From NCBI GenBank assembly GCA_949825045.1, contig OX463829.1, positions 19,624,715 through 19,688,714 on the forward strand: a stretch of DNA of 64,000 bases, in the 5' to 3' direction. A program made the translations under genes and the position numbers. The notes beneath the pieces are model-generated. The model ran no database searches, had not been told where the DNA came from, and saw nothing but the letters and a program-made list of their open reading frames with translations. The stretch is from Argyresthia goedartella. Lineage: Eukaryota; Arthropoda; Insecta; Lepidoptera; Argyresthiidae. Shown piece after piece: positions 33,720 to 45,079 of the stretch. The stretch's first letter is position 1. The number at the start of each line of letters is the position of its first letter.

Positions 33720-34245
33720 TAATAGTAAATTTCCTACGAGTTCGCAAACTTACATTTCCGAACCGAGAAGTTTACGGCATGACCCGAAGGCGTGGGTCGT
33801 AGCGAGGTTCGAATAAAGAAGACTTTACGAATAAAGAAGACTTTTCGAACGAGTTAGGAATAGAATTTTTCCGCCTGTGATCCCAAAATCAAGCGGGGAA
33901 GTTGCTATTTTGTGGTTACAATGCGAAAATAGTAGATTGTACAACAAGGGCATCCCGGGACGTTGATATCCACCTGAGCCGCAGGCAAGGGTGGATAGTT
34001 AAGTCGAGGGTAAAATGGGGTTTATGACCGAGTTATACACACTGCTTTTCACTTCGATTGCGAGAAAATGAAACAGTGATAATGTAAAAAATATCTTTTG
34101 AGAATGTATTGCCTTGTTTGCCGCTTCTCCAGAGCATACAATTTTCATACATTTTAAGATAAATTATTATTCTGTGGTCTGGTGAAGACAAGACTTTATG
34201 CACTAGTGCCTAAAATGCGGTTTTATCCAGCATAAAGAAGGACTT
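33720..34245 (+). repeat. Probable dispersed repeat, class unknown
   Basis: It has features I associate with repeated lepidopteran elements: 'ATGACCCGAAGGCGTGGGTC', 'AACAAGGGCATCCCGGGACG' and 'GGGTAAAATGGGGTTTATGA', 'CCGAGTTATACACACTGCTT', plus duplicated 'GAATAAAGAAGACTTT'. No second copy is present in this window, so the borders are guesses. Confidence 0.3.
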
Positions 34246-34255
34246 TTCGAGCATA

Positions 34256-34740
34256 TTACTGTCGGCATAAAGTTTTCCTAAATTCGCATGACAGGTCTGT
34301 TTCCTCAGATTTCTGCTGTTGTACTATAAACTTTCTATAGGCACTTCTAAAACCAGCCTTTCTAGTTAGCGGCATGATGGGGAGGTTGGATGTTATTCCA
34401 GCATTTGCTCGAACAAGCATGTAGCAGGGTAATTGGGACTGCCACGGAAAGCTGCACTTTTGCGTCGAGGCATGGATAGAAAAGGAGAACTCTCTGGGAC
34501 ATTCACCGATGATTTTATCATAAAGATCCGAAGGTGTCCTATTTAGTACAACCTCAAACAACAGCATAAAAAGAAGAAAACTCGTCTAGCTTTCTTTGCC
34601 CTGTTTAAAAATGGAACGACGTGCGTCCGGGGAGGAATTACGAAACTGAAGCTGGCACAGACATTTTGTACTCTTTGTATGAGTTTTGCGTCTTCCATAG
34701 TCATGACACGGACACCGTAAGACAAAAGCTTTGATAGTAC
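34256..34740 (-). pseudogene. LINE reverse-transcriptase C-terminal remnant
   Basis: Two overlapping minus-strand frames together give MSYGVRV..EDAKLIQRVQN, then 'PFLNRAKK', 'RRVFFFLCCCL', then SDLYDKI and ending near AGFRSAYRKF. 'NYGVRVLT-ED---LQRVQNACVRF' followed by 'RR-YF--CLLYK' is the typical segment after the reverse-transcriptase core of an insect non-LTR element. The frame shifts at least once and contains stops, so it is a dead 5'-truncated copy. Confidence 0.6.
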
Positions 34741-34809
34741 TAAGGCTTCACTTACCTGTATTTGCAGGTCAACACTTTATTCATTTATTTTTTTATATAA
34801 GAGGGCAAT

Positions 34810-35050
34810 CGCAGAAAAAAACACAAATCGAAATAGGCCCATAGTAAGCTCAACAAGGCTTGTGTTATGGGTACTAGACGACGATATATTTAATAGAGAT
34901 AAATACTTAAGTAAATGCATACAAAACATCCAAGACTAAGAAACAAATATTCATGCTCATCACACATATATTTGCCCTTACCTAGATACGAACCCAGGAC
35001 CGTCAGCTTCGTAGGCAGGGTCACGACCCGCTAGGCTAAACCGGCAGTCT
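34810..35050 (-). repeat. tRNA-derived SINE, family S2, diverged, minus orientation
   Basis: On the minus strand a head with GGTTTAGCCTAGCGGGTCGT (A box) and 'GGTCCTGGGTTCGTATCTAG' (B box) is followed by 'CAAATATATGTGTGATGAGC' and 'CGTCGTCTAGTACCCATAAC', as in the S2 copy at 28451. It is more diverged than the 26735 and 28451 copies. Confidence 0.65.
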
Positions 35051-35054
35051 TAAA

Positions 35055-36355
35055 CACTGAGAAGATCTCGGATTCTATAGAGAACTTTAAGCTTGGTTGC
35101 TCGCTAAACAGATGTTGATTGTTTTAATGGCAATGTTTTTTTATTTTTTATTTATGGTTTCGTTTGGATTCCGAGGTTTGAATGTTCTATTGTTGTGGCG
35201 CTTTTTAGATGGACTCATTACTTAGTAGATGTCAGCGGCAGAAATAGGGAAGCTTCAGTGAAGATATTTATTCGATTTAATAGTATATTGAGACCCCTAA
35301 ATCATAAAATGACAATCTTTTCTATTATATAGGTAATGATTAAAAAAAAAAGTAAGGAGAAGCGATTAACACATAGCTCTGTCCCTTACATAGAAGTGTC
35401 ATAATTGCATTCGGGACGTCACTTCCGCTGATGGGTGTTTTCGCGCCAACTGTCAACTGTCAGTTTAAACCCGCTATTTTTTTGCATTTTTTTTTTTATT
35501 GAACTCGTTGTCTATTCGACATAATATACGTGAAAATGAAAGCCAACTAACAATAAATTTATGTTTTCTATTATTTTTTTCGTCGCCCTAGCAACCGAGT
35601 TTGTAAAGATCAGAGATATCTAATTTGTCTTGGGACGGTTCGTTGATAGCCAGCATGATGTCCGGTTGATCACACGTAACCTTTAGGAATGTTGAGGTAG
35701 CTCGCCGAATGTCCCTGAGGTCAAGGTTAAGGTCTATTGAAGAAGGTTATAATGATTGATCATTTGGTGGGCTATTGCATGGAATATAATGAATCAACGA
35801 AATCCCCTTTCATTCATAATAAATAATGGGTAGGCAGGCAGAGAAAAGTTTAGAACTCCCTCGCTACTTAAAATAGAACAGAACAGAAAAGATTTATTGA
35901 AATTTGATACCGCCAAAATCGACTCTCCCATTTATTAAAATTTAATGAGTAATAATAACAAACCAAGATGTCTCAAAAAAGACTCAGAAGAATTCTCTAC
36001 AGCGTGAATTTTCACGGTTTTCCTTATCTCGAACTCAACTAACTCAGCCTTATAAAAGCAGGAAAAATCTTGTAAGAAGCCGCCAAGCACCGGTTAAACA
36101 AATTAAGAGATATTATTCTGCATTACAAGCGCAGTTCTTTATGAATTATCTGAAGGGAAAGTCGAGGCTTCGAAGCACAACTGGGGTCGGGGCCACGGAA
36201 TGAGCGACGAGAGTCGATTGGAGGGATGACGTAGTAAATAAGATATTTCGAAAAATGGTTTCGCTAAACTTACGGTTACAGAGCTGAAATACAAAAGGTT
36301 AGTTTCTTTACGTTTTAAAATGCCGCTCAACTTGACTATTATGGACAGTTGAGTC
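35055..36355. other. Unassigned interval
   Basis: AT-rich sequence without recognised repeat ends. A 63-codon minus frame at 36139-36330 shows no domain. 'CAACTGTCAACTGTCAGTTT' occurs near 35447. Confidence 0.35.
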
Positions 36356-36360
36356 TTTTA

Positions 36361-36736
36361 TCTGCACACGTATCAAACCCTCTTTACTGCGTAAAAAAAC
36401 CGCACGTTACGAGCAGCATAATGTTAAACTACTTGGTAAAAACTCATTTCTTATCTGAAAAATTACACATTATGACCATAATGTGTAATTTTTCTACATA
36501 TTATGACATTCAAATTTCGAACACCGACGCCCGCCTGCCTGCCGCCTTTCTTTGTTTGTGAAGTTGAACTACTGAACAAGCTAAACAAGTGCAGAAGCAA
36601 TGATCAATGCCACCATGCCGGTCGAACATGCGGTTCCTTAACACATCAAAGAAGAGCTTATGATATGTATGTAGATAAACTAGTGTATGTAACTGTACAT
36701 AAATAGGCATTATGTATTAGTCACATAAACTACTCT
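36361..36736 (+). mobile_element. Family B composite element, copy B1
   Basis: It begins TCTGCACACGTATCA after a TA and ends TCACATAAACTACTC. Unit 1 has inverted ends (TATCATAA-type and TTATGATATGTATGTAGA) and a strong internal palindrome, AAATTACACATTATG/CATAATGTGTAATTT. Unit 2 is shortened: the hairpin between the GGCATTA arm and its partner is missing. The 60-70 codon frames inside are incidental. Confidence 0.8.
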
Positions 36737-36794
36737 TGTTACACAAAGATATAAATTCCAAATCCTCATCCGCCCATTTTCTGTGGAGTATAAA

Positions 36795-36993
36795 AAACAA
36801 ACAAACATTTACAAACAGGCACATACATCGCTTCTGGCCCCACACTATTACAAACATGTGTCGTGGGAACCAGAAACAGCGACGTCACACATTTATTATT
36901 ATCCAAGACCTGTTTTTTTACTGTACCCCAGCCGGGCATCGAACCTGGGGTCGCATCCCGCATGTTAGGCAGAGCCACAGAGGTCGTCAGGAG
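36795..36993 (-). repeat. tRNA-derived SINE, family S3, minus orientation
   Basis: Read on the minus strand, GACCTCTGTGGCTCTGCC (A box) and CCAGGTTCGATGCCCGG (B box) are followed by an A-rich spacer, 'CAGGTCTTGGATAATAATA' and the tail 'TAGTGTGGGGCCAGAAGCGA'. The tail resembles that of S2 and S3, while the head differs from S2. The several overlapping open frames across 36.7-37.2 kb run through this SINE. Confidence 0.75.
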
Positions 36994-37362
36994 TAAGGGC
37001 TCCCTGGAAGTAAATGCCCTGCTGAGTATTCCAGCTGTTCCCGTCATTTCTTCCGCCTCTCCACGACTTTATTGTCGGCTTTTTCCGCTCTTTCTCATCG
37101 TCGCCAGTTTCCTGGCGCCGCCTCGAAGGCGGTACCAGCCATTGTGAGTTTTGACAAACAATGGCCAGGACATTGTGCTCGCTGTCACCCGCCGCCACAA
37201 TGCCCAGGACACGCGTCCACGCGACGATGTGAAAGTGACGGTGGAAGCCATCCGCCGCATGATTTATAGTTATTTACTGTTATATCACTCTTATTTAAAC
37301 AACTGACTTTCTACGCAGTGGCTGGAGGAATTTATGATTTAACAAAGGATTGATTGAGTGTT
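36994..37362. other. GC-rich segment without a recognisable gene
   Basis: Between 37050 and 37260 the sequence is GC-rich with open frames of 60-94 codons in several frames on both strands. None shows a known domain, and no clean exon borders were found. The phrases 'CAATGGCCAGGACATTGTG' and 'CACAATGCCCAGGACACG' suggest internal duplication. Confidence 0.3.
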
Positions 37363-37474
37363 TTAGTTACGCTAGACATATGAGTGTATGGAAACTATAC
37401 ATAACTATTGTATGTTCTCAAACATACAATAGTTATGTATTCTCTCCATATACTTATATGTCTAGCGTAACTAA
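37363..37474. mobile_element. 112-bp near-perfect hairpin
   Basis: TTAGTTACGCTAGACATAT at the left pairs with ATATGTCTAGCGTAACTAA at the right. The inner arms ATACATAACTATTGTATGT and ACATACAATAGTTATGTAT also pair, leaving a loop of about five bases. Probably a tiny MITE flanked by T/A-rich DNA. Confidence 0.85.
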
Positions 37475-38104
37475 ATTCATAATCAATAATGAATATTTTA
37501 TGTAGCAGATGGAATTTCCCCGCATAAGTTTCGAGTCATCAAATCAATGACATGTGAGGGGCATGTGAGTATTTTAGGTAAATATTGGTATATGCTACTA
37601 ACCAAATGCGGATTTTGTTTCAATAACAACAGATTACGAGTTGCTCAGTTATGTTTCCTGATAAATAGTATTTCGGGTTAGCGTTGCAATAGCGGTCATC
37701 GACTCCTCCCTACCACGGTACGCTCATGATAAGGTTAGCGATATTTAGTTATTGTGTGTAACGTTCGAAATTACTATCGTTTAGCGTTCCACAGTAGAGG
37801 TCGCCGACCGTTACCAGGTTACCATGTATCATTTGGTTCGCAGTAGCAGTGGGGTCAATGAACGCTATCGCAACACATACACGTATCAGACTATAGTCGG
37901 AAAATCTATTTGCCAGCATCAGTGCAGGCTCAGAGCACAAAAATAAATTTCACTCAAGTAATCACATTCGAATTTAGGCTTTGAAATGCTGGTATTTTTT
38001 TAATAAAGGTTAAATATTTAATGATAACGATTTAAACTCATTGTTATGATATGAATAAAATGGATTAATTAAATATGACTAACGTACAATTAAACAAAAA
38101 CTTA

Positions 38105-38290
38105 TAAATCATAAAAACACACATTGTTTCTGGCCCCACACTAGGATACCCTGTATCGTGTACATCATCCACATATCATCATCCGAGACCTGCTTTTTTC
38201 TTTTTCTTTATTCTAAGCCGGGGATAGAACCCGGGACATCTCGCTTGGTAAGCCGAGCCTCAACCGCAGCGCCACAGAGGTCGTCAAAAT
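38105..38290 (-). repeat. tRNA-derived SINE, family S3, minus orientation
   Basis: On the minus strand, GACCTCTGTGGCGCTGCGGT (A box) and CCCGGGTTCTATCCCCGG (B box, one mismatch) head a body with an A-rich spacer, 'AGCAGGTCTCGGATGATGAT' and the tail 'ACAGGGTATCCTAGTGTGGG' GCCAG. Same family as 36795. Confidence 0.8.
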
Positions 38291-38824
38291 GAAGTGAAAA
38301 GAAAAAAGTTAGCAGATTTTATAAACTGTCCTAATCAAAGAAATCAATACAGCACTCCGTAACCACCATCATGCATAATCAATACCCAGTAACCGATATG
38401 GCAACACCGATTAGTTCTGCTCAAAGAAAATCTATTGTTGCTTCTTGGGAATCGCAATGCAAACGCTTCCACAGGTTTTAATAATCCAGACCAGAGGTAA
38501 ATTAAAAAGCAGCAGTCCGCAATGCTGCTGCTTGCAAAGGCGAACCTCTCTGTATTCATTTCGCCTAATGTGCCTTTTTACTGAGCCCTTTGTTTTCATA
38601 AAAAAAAACTCCGCCTGCAAACAATTTAAAGCGAGTGAAACAAAGTTGGTAATTATGGATGCGATGAGTCGGGAAAGTTTGATGCTTGGACATTGAAATG
38701 TGAACTATGTGTATGTGAGTGTGTATTTTAGATTACTTTAGACGAATATGATAAATACCACATCTAAAATTTATCCATTGTTTGAGGAATAATGCTATTC
38801 ATAATAAGGAAATACATATTAAAC

Positions 38825-39478
38825 TGCACATCAAAAATACTGATTTGCGCAGCAAATATCCCTTATATATGCTGCGGTAACTTAGGTAGGCAAAGGCGCA
38901 AAGGGGGTGATCGAAGCGAAGCCCCATTTATCCTTCGTGTTAGGTTCAACATTTAAGAACAGCAACAAATACTTAAAAACAAAAACTTTATAGTAGTTTA
39001 TGTGACTGCTACATAATGGAGGGCATTAATACTCGAGAGTGGATTTCATAATAACTCTCACTCGAGAGTTTTAATGCCTAATTATGTACAGTTACATACA
39101 CTTTATCTATACACATATCATAAGCTCTCTTTGATGTGTTCAGGAACCGCATGTTTGACCGGCATTGTGGCTCTGCAGTTGTTTAGCTTGTTCTGTAGTA
39201 CCAACTTCACAGACAAACTAGGGGCGGCACGCAGGCGGGCGTCGGCGTTCGAAATTTGAATGTCATAATATGTAGAACAATTACACATTATGGTCATAAT
39301 GTGTAATTTTTCAGATAAGAATGAGTTTTTACCAAGTAGTTTAACATTATGCTGATCGTAACGTGCGGTTTTTGTACGCAGTAAAGAGTATGATACGTGT
39401 GTAGATAAAATATTTAAAACATAAAAAGTGTTTTTGCTGATCCTTTTTTGCTGTGCAAATCAGTATTTTTGATGTGCG
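38825..39478 (+). mobile_element. Family A element, copy A5, interrupted by B2
   Basis: The left end 'GCACATCAAAAATACTGATT' TGCGCAGCA and the right end TGCTGTGCAAATCAG TATTTTTGATGTGC are inverted repeats of about 30 bp. The core (CTGCGGTAACTTAGG ... CGAAGCGAAGCCCCATTTAT ... CTTCGTGTTAGGTTCAACAT) lies next to the left end. Bases 38991-39405 are a family B element, so the original A element was about 240 bp. Confidence 0.85.
38991..39405 (-). mobile_element. Family B composite element, copy B2, nested in A5
   Basis: In minus orientation: it starts TAGTAGTTTATGTGACTG on the plus strand and ends ATACGTGTGTAGA, with TA on both sides (38989-38990 and 39406-39407). Unit 2 lies at the left with CTCGAG-containing arms; unit 1 lies at the right with arms 'TTTATCTATACACATATCAT' and 'TATGATACGTGTGTAGATAAA'. 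The central palindrome around ATTATGGTCATAAT is intact. Confidence 0.85.
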
Positions 39479-39479
39479 A

Positions 39480-42400
39480 ATAAATACTAGCCTTCATAAT
39501 ATGTGTAACAGCATTGATCGTAGATTACAGCGTTTTCCTATCAAGTCTGTCCTTAGTTAATATTTTGTGTAGTAGAGGTAGTTTTTTTCAAATGATAAAT
39601 GAAGAACATATTTCTTAATGTGTAAAGAAATCCAATTTGTACCTATTAATGAAATATCTCTTTTCAACGTTTGCAAAAGAGCAAACAAAGAAAGCGATAA
39701 AACAAACATCCAATCAAATTGACAAAGCGAAAAGCGCTCGCATTCTTCAACTCAAGTCTGGCATAACTACGTTATATTATTTAACCCTCGACGGAGAAAG
39801 AGTGTTTATGAGTGAGGATCTCCACATGCACACTCTTTCTGCGTCCAAGGTCCCTGGTACCGCCTTAATCAGGTGGACAGTTTTAAAAGCGGAATTTCAA
39901 ATTGATAGCTGATTGCGTTTGTTGAGGTGTTTCATTCTTCATTCATTAATATCAGCTTTTAAGCCATGAAAATCGTTTTAGCTGTTGGATTTGAATTATG
40001 TATAACTAATTTGCAATGTCGGGGGATTTATAAAATGTGTAAAAATGATATGTTTTCAATCATGAATGTCCAGTAGGAGGCGAATGCTACCGGTTACCAG
40101 CCCTACTCATCTTGTAACAGATTAGAATAATTTATTGCCCAATTAGCGGTTGTCTGGGGAAGAAAAAAGGTGAGGCCCCGGTCAAAAGGAAGACGGGTGT
40201 CGATAATTGCTTATTTACGAGGGGACCTCGATCGAACCGCAGACCTTCAGGACCGTAAGCGTGTGATAAATTCGGCGAGTTTATGTGGATGACATTACCT
40301 ATAAACAACGTTTTTCGCTTCTGGGGTCGAAGGTCTTTAGTTTTGCGCAGTTCCATTAGTATTGACCAAACGGTTAATTTGATAGCAGCTTCAAATACTG
40401 CTGAAACTTATATTTATCGTATTACTATTTGTTTTCTTATAAATCCTACCGTCAAAGTCACTCCGTTTTTCAACATAACAACACAGACGAGCGAAAATGG
40501 TCAGTATCGGTAATACAATATCGGGACAGCTCTATTGTCGTCCCCAGGATGTGTGTAAACACGACCGATAACATTAGCTCAACTCCTATCTCGTTCTCTG
40601 AAGTCTTTATGACGTCACTTTACGGGTCCCAGTCGATAACACGACATTTATTTCATAGTCCACTTCGTTCTGGGCGAGACCTTATTGGTGTCAGACAAAC
40701 CGGCGGTTGAGAGCCAAATTATAGTCAGTGCATTGTTGTATTTAATGTAGGAGGAAGTGATAATGTTATAACGTTACTCTCTTCGCAGTTGCGTGAAAGG
40801 GGAGGCGCGTTAGGCAGTTTACAGTTACACATGTGAATAAAACGGTCCATAACTCCGTAATGGTAATAATAACGGCTTGAATGTTTCAGTAACGTGAATC
40901 ATTTCATTAGAAAACATTATTGTCTCCATCACAGAAGTGAGGGCGCAGCGAATAGTGCGCGAGTCACGGCAAGAGTCCAAGAAACTTTGCTTCAGTCCCT
41001 GGAAGTTCCAGATCGGAACTCTCCAAAGTGATTTGGCTGACTCGCAAACGTTTCCAAGTACTTAGGTACATATTCCCAGTCGCGTCTGATTCCCCGGCGT
41101 GGAGTTTCTAGATGAGTTTGAGTTTTTACCTCTTAACATAATTTATTTCGATAATTTGAGCGGATGGATCAAATTATAAAAGGCAAGACATACTACCATT
41201 AATTAAGAATTGAATTGAAATGCGCCTGCCGGACATGGGATGTCCGGGAAACTCTGATAGCCTTCGGGTTAACTCGAATCATGTGTTTAATAGCCGAGTT
41301 GCAGTCTAGCTGTCCATGCGTGAAGCTGATGTAACAGTTACGCGGCGGGACAGACAAAATTCTGCAAACATAAGTTGCAGAGTTTATTGCCCCGTTTCGA
41401 TTATACACGCGCACGGTTGTTGTAAATGGGTGAATAGAATAGCGACAACATTCGGAATTCATTTTCAGCAATCTCATCGCGACCACGTTCACGACGTCAG
41501 AAGTCCCGGTCAAAAGCCAGCCAACGTCGGTCATCTGTTACCAACGTTTGTGGAGCCAAATGTTATTTTTATACCCACCACCATATTTTATACCACCTCT
41601 TCGGATTCGACATGGAGCGAGAAGCTATAAATCTAAAATAAAACATAGTTAATGTAGAGATTCCAAACTTTCGTTTTGTTTGTTCGCCGAAAGACCTTGT
41701 CAAAATCGCTGATGTTTTGTGTCAATTCAATCACTACAACGCATCTTGCGTCGTTTATCTCCATTAGCTCAGTGGAAAATCTTAGATCTTAGTGTTTGCT
41801 TTGTTGTCATAACAAATTGAGACGCGAGCTTCTTTACAGAAAGCGGCGAGGTGTGCTTTTACTCTTTTACTAAGCTTTTACTACTTGACGCGCTCTCTCA
41901 TTAATCTTGGGCGTCTAACTTTCTGTTGGAGCATAATATGATAGCGAGAGTAGTAAGTAACCCAAGAAGAAAGGCAGATTTAAGTGGAAATATGAGATCT
42001 AAATGATTTTTAGTGGGTGCCTCCTGCCGCCTTCAGTGCAACTCGAGGTTAGACTGTATAAGTATGTACATGTCGGTGTAACTCTATGTTAAGTTTACTA
42101 AACATTTTTGTTTTAAGCCAGGTCTTATGTTTTTGTCTGGCCTTTTGCAAGAAACTCCTGATCTTTATGATCAATCTTAATAAGTTAAGTAGATATCGAA
42201 TAACAGTTCAGTACGAAATGAACCGTAGCCGCCCGTAGCATCGCCCGCCCGACTCGCATATACCGCGCTTTTTATTACGTCTATGTACACTTTTGTATCA
42301 CTGAGTCGCAAATATTGACATTTAAACGCGATAAAATGCGCGGTAAGCGCGTTTCCCGCGCGGCAAGCTCCGGGGGCAGGAATAGGTCAAAGGATGCTTC

Positions 42401-43390
42401 GTAACCAGCGGTCTGGTATTCATTCGCGATGAATTGAGACGAGACGAGACACCAGTCGCCACTATATGCCTTATCTGGCAGAACTGGCCGTATTCACAGT
42501 CTTATTGGCGGCGAAGTAAAGACTGGTTTTGATTGTGGTTTTAGATACAGGGCTACAGCAACAAAGTGAATGCGATATTATCAGTAGTCGGAACAGAATA
42601 ACGACTGTTTGTCTATTCTCACGGTCTATTTCAACTCCCTCGCTCTGTTGACCTTTATTGAGGCTATGAAATAAAAATTCGATGAGGATCGCAAGTCTTC
42701 AAATATTTGGACTCATTTAGTGGGTTTTATATGGCTGTAATAAGATTATTATTTTTTCGTTCTTCCTTTTATATAAACTGTGTCTTATCTTATTTTATAA
42801 AAGCTAAATCACTCCAGCTCAATCCTGCCATACAAGGACAGGCATAATCTGAGCATAGTTTACGTCAAGGGAACGCTGAAGTATAAATCAGTTGACTCAG
42901 CATGCTTGAACTCGAGGGAGAGTCGAGAATCGAGAACTAACTAATTAGTAAGTGGAATAGTCTATTGTTTTGACTCACGAGTAGCCTTGTGTTAATAATG
43001 TTTAATTCCTTGTCTCAGCATTTTCAGTAAATAACTCAAATAACAAAATTATTGTGCTTAAAACAACAAACAGCAATGCGATATAATTACTTTGCAAAAA
43101 CACGTAAAATACTAAACAGGTATAACGTTTCCATCTTACCAAGACATAGACCACGTGTTTTAAGATGTAAAACTTGATTTTATTGTAAATTTCCACGATA
43201 CTTACTAGTAATTATCAGTATTTGCGAGATAGCGAGCGTCAAGAACTAAGGTAACGTTACTTAATCTCTTGAATACCACCCGGCATTAATCAACGCCACT
43301 TTTCAGTTATCGGTTGTCGTATAGCGACAAGAACCTACCAGAACCTAACAAGAAACAACAACCAGGATAAAATTTAGAGATGATAGTTTA
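39480..43390. other. Unassigned interval
   Basis: About 3.9 kb with few recognisable features. Near 39800-39850 an 11-bp inverted repeat (AGAAAGAGTGT / ACACTCTTTCT) occurs inside a 91-codon frame (39637-39912) of unknown nature. A minus-strand segment at 40205-40255 has a B-box-like GGTTCGATCGAGG and might be an old SINE. Around 42190-42390 the sequence is CpG-rich (GCCGCCCGTAGCATCGCCCG) without a visible exon. Frames at 41199-41534 (minus) and 41316-41630 (plus) overlap each other and are not recognisable. Confidence 0.35.
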
Positions 43391-43396
43391 TTATGC

Positions 43397-43870
43397 TTAT
43401 TTACAGTGACTTTTTTTTATAAAAAATGAAAGGAAGATGAGGATGAATGAGGTGAGACAGGTTTTTAAAAAAATACAGATATCAGATAAAAAAAAAGGAA
43501 GCGGAGGACACGGAGAGTAGGAGCAGAAGGAGCAGTGGAACCGGTCTGGCGAACCGGTCAGTGGAAGCACTGGTGGGCGACGTAGCAGTTGCAGTTGGAG
43601 AGCGTGGCCGGCGTCATCAGTGCCCTGGAGACACCGACGGGCAGCAGAAGTAGTGGCCCTGGTAGCGAAGCGCCGGCTAGGGTAGAGGCCCGCAACGTGT
43701 CGGCCTGAAGTCACCGACGGGCAGGTGAAGCAGAGAACGGCCAGGTGAAGTGGAGACCCACGAAGCACCGGCCAGGGTAGAGGCTCGCCAAGACAGGAGG
43801 CGTAGTGGTAGAGGCTCACAGGATCCCGGGGCAGTACGGCCCCGGGATAAGGCCTTTAGGTGATGCTTCT
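43397..43870 (+). repeat. Purine-rich, internally repetitive segment, class unknown
   Basis: The plus strand is strongly purine-biased from about 43420 to 43860. It repeats phrases such as 'CACCGACGGGCAG', 'AGGTGAAG' and 'GGCTAGGGTAGAGGC/GGCCAGGGTAGAGGC'. It ends at a perfect inverted repeat, ATCCCGGGGC-AGTACG-GCCCCGGGAT (about 43824-43849). The 140-codon minus frame is a consequence of the bias and contains hydrophobic low-complexity sequence. It may be the end of an unrecognised retroelement. Confidence 0.35.
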
Positions 43871-45079
43871 TGCTTGAAAGCTGAAGTGAGACTCCAGAAT
43901 TTCAGAAATGTTCCGCTCTTATACCCTTTTTGGAGAGTTCTAAAAATTATTTAAATTAAAAGCAATTTTTGTGAGTGGCCAAGAGAGAAAAAGTATTTTT
44001 GTAAAAGTATTGAAGCAAACATATCAGACCGCTAACGAGTTTGAATGGACATTGCCATGACAACCAGATAAACAACAACAAAGTAAATGTCAGATTTTGG
44101 TTTCAGGCTCGTAATAGAAAAATCAACAAGTTCACATAGCCAAAATTACATAACAGCGATAGATAAAAGGGTAGCGCACCAGCGCGCACGAAGCCCGAGA
44201 TTGCAGAGTTTCGGAGAAAGCCAAATACAAGGTCACCAAAGGTAAACCCCTTCGCTATCGATTTAGAAGTGCTGAGAGTGTGAAAATACGAAGTGAAAAT
44301 GATTTGTTATTGTGTTCTTATGGTTTAAAACGTTACAGGGTCCTATGAAAATAAAGGTGATACCAAATAACAAGCTGTACAGCTCAGCAAGTATCCAGCT
44401 GAAAAGACTGGAAAATAACATGTAAGTAGCATAACACTACACGGTTTAAAATTTAATTACCAATGGCATAAGGTTCAAAATCGCGCCCCGCCGTAACTAC
44501 CCTCGGTTTTTGACAGGTTAACCGTGTAAAAATGGTCAGATTTTTAGAACAAAACCGTTCCTTACGTTTATAGAAACACACAGTACAGTACAGTACAGTT
44601 TTAACTTTGAAAAAATAAATCATATTGTGTGCCCGCCGTTACAAGGTTACATTGTTGAATTTGTGATGAAGTCTCAAATGTGACTCCAAATCTTGGCTCC
44701 ACTTTAGTAGGTAAAGTAACTTGACCGGAGTTGACTTGACCTAAGACGTTCACGAAGATCTTACAGACAACATTGACAACCTAATCAAGTTGTGTAGCAA
44801 AGCTCAGCAGGCAGCATATTAGCATCCTACTATCAACTACTCCATTCATTATGCACCGCTCAGCTCAAGCCTTGAGTGGCTCCTCGTGAGTAATTGAGAC
44901 ACAAATCCGAGATGTTATCTCTCTAGGTATCCGTCGGGCGCCGACTCTACGAATGCTGTTATTATATTCCAAAGGACTTGAATACTGAGTTCAGTGCCGG
45001 TGACTAGCTAGTTGTTTTGCTTTGTGATAAGTAGTATCTCTAATCTTATCGCTTGCATTGGATGACTTATCGTAGTTTT
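43871..45079. other. Unassigned interval
   Basis: No domains or repeat ends were recognised. A short (ACAGT)n run, 'CAGTACAGTACAGTACAGTT', lies near 44580-44600. Confidence 0.35.

Noticed and set aside
36736..37260. Cluster of overlapping 60-94 codon frames taken as a gene
   Set aside because: The left half is an S3 SINE; the right half is GC-rich with frames open on both strands and no domain.
43397..43819. 140-codon minus-strand frame
   Set aside because: It follows from the pyrimidine bias of that strand; the peptide is low-complexity and has no domain.
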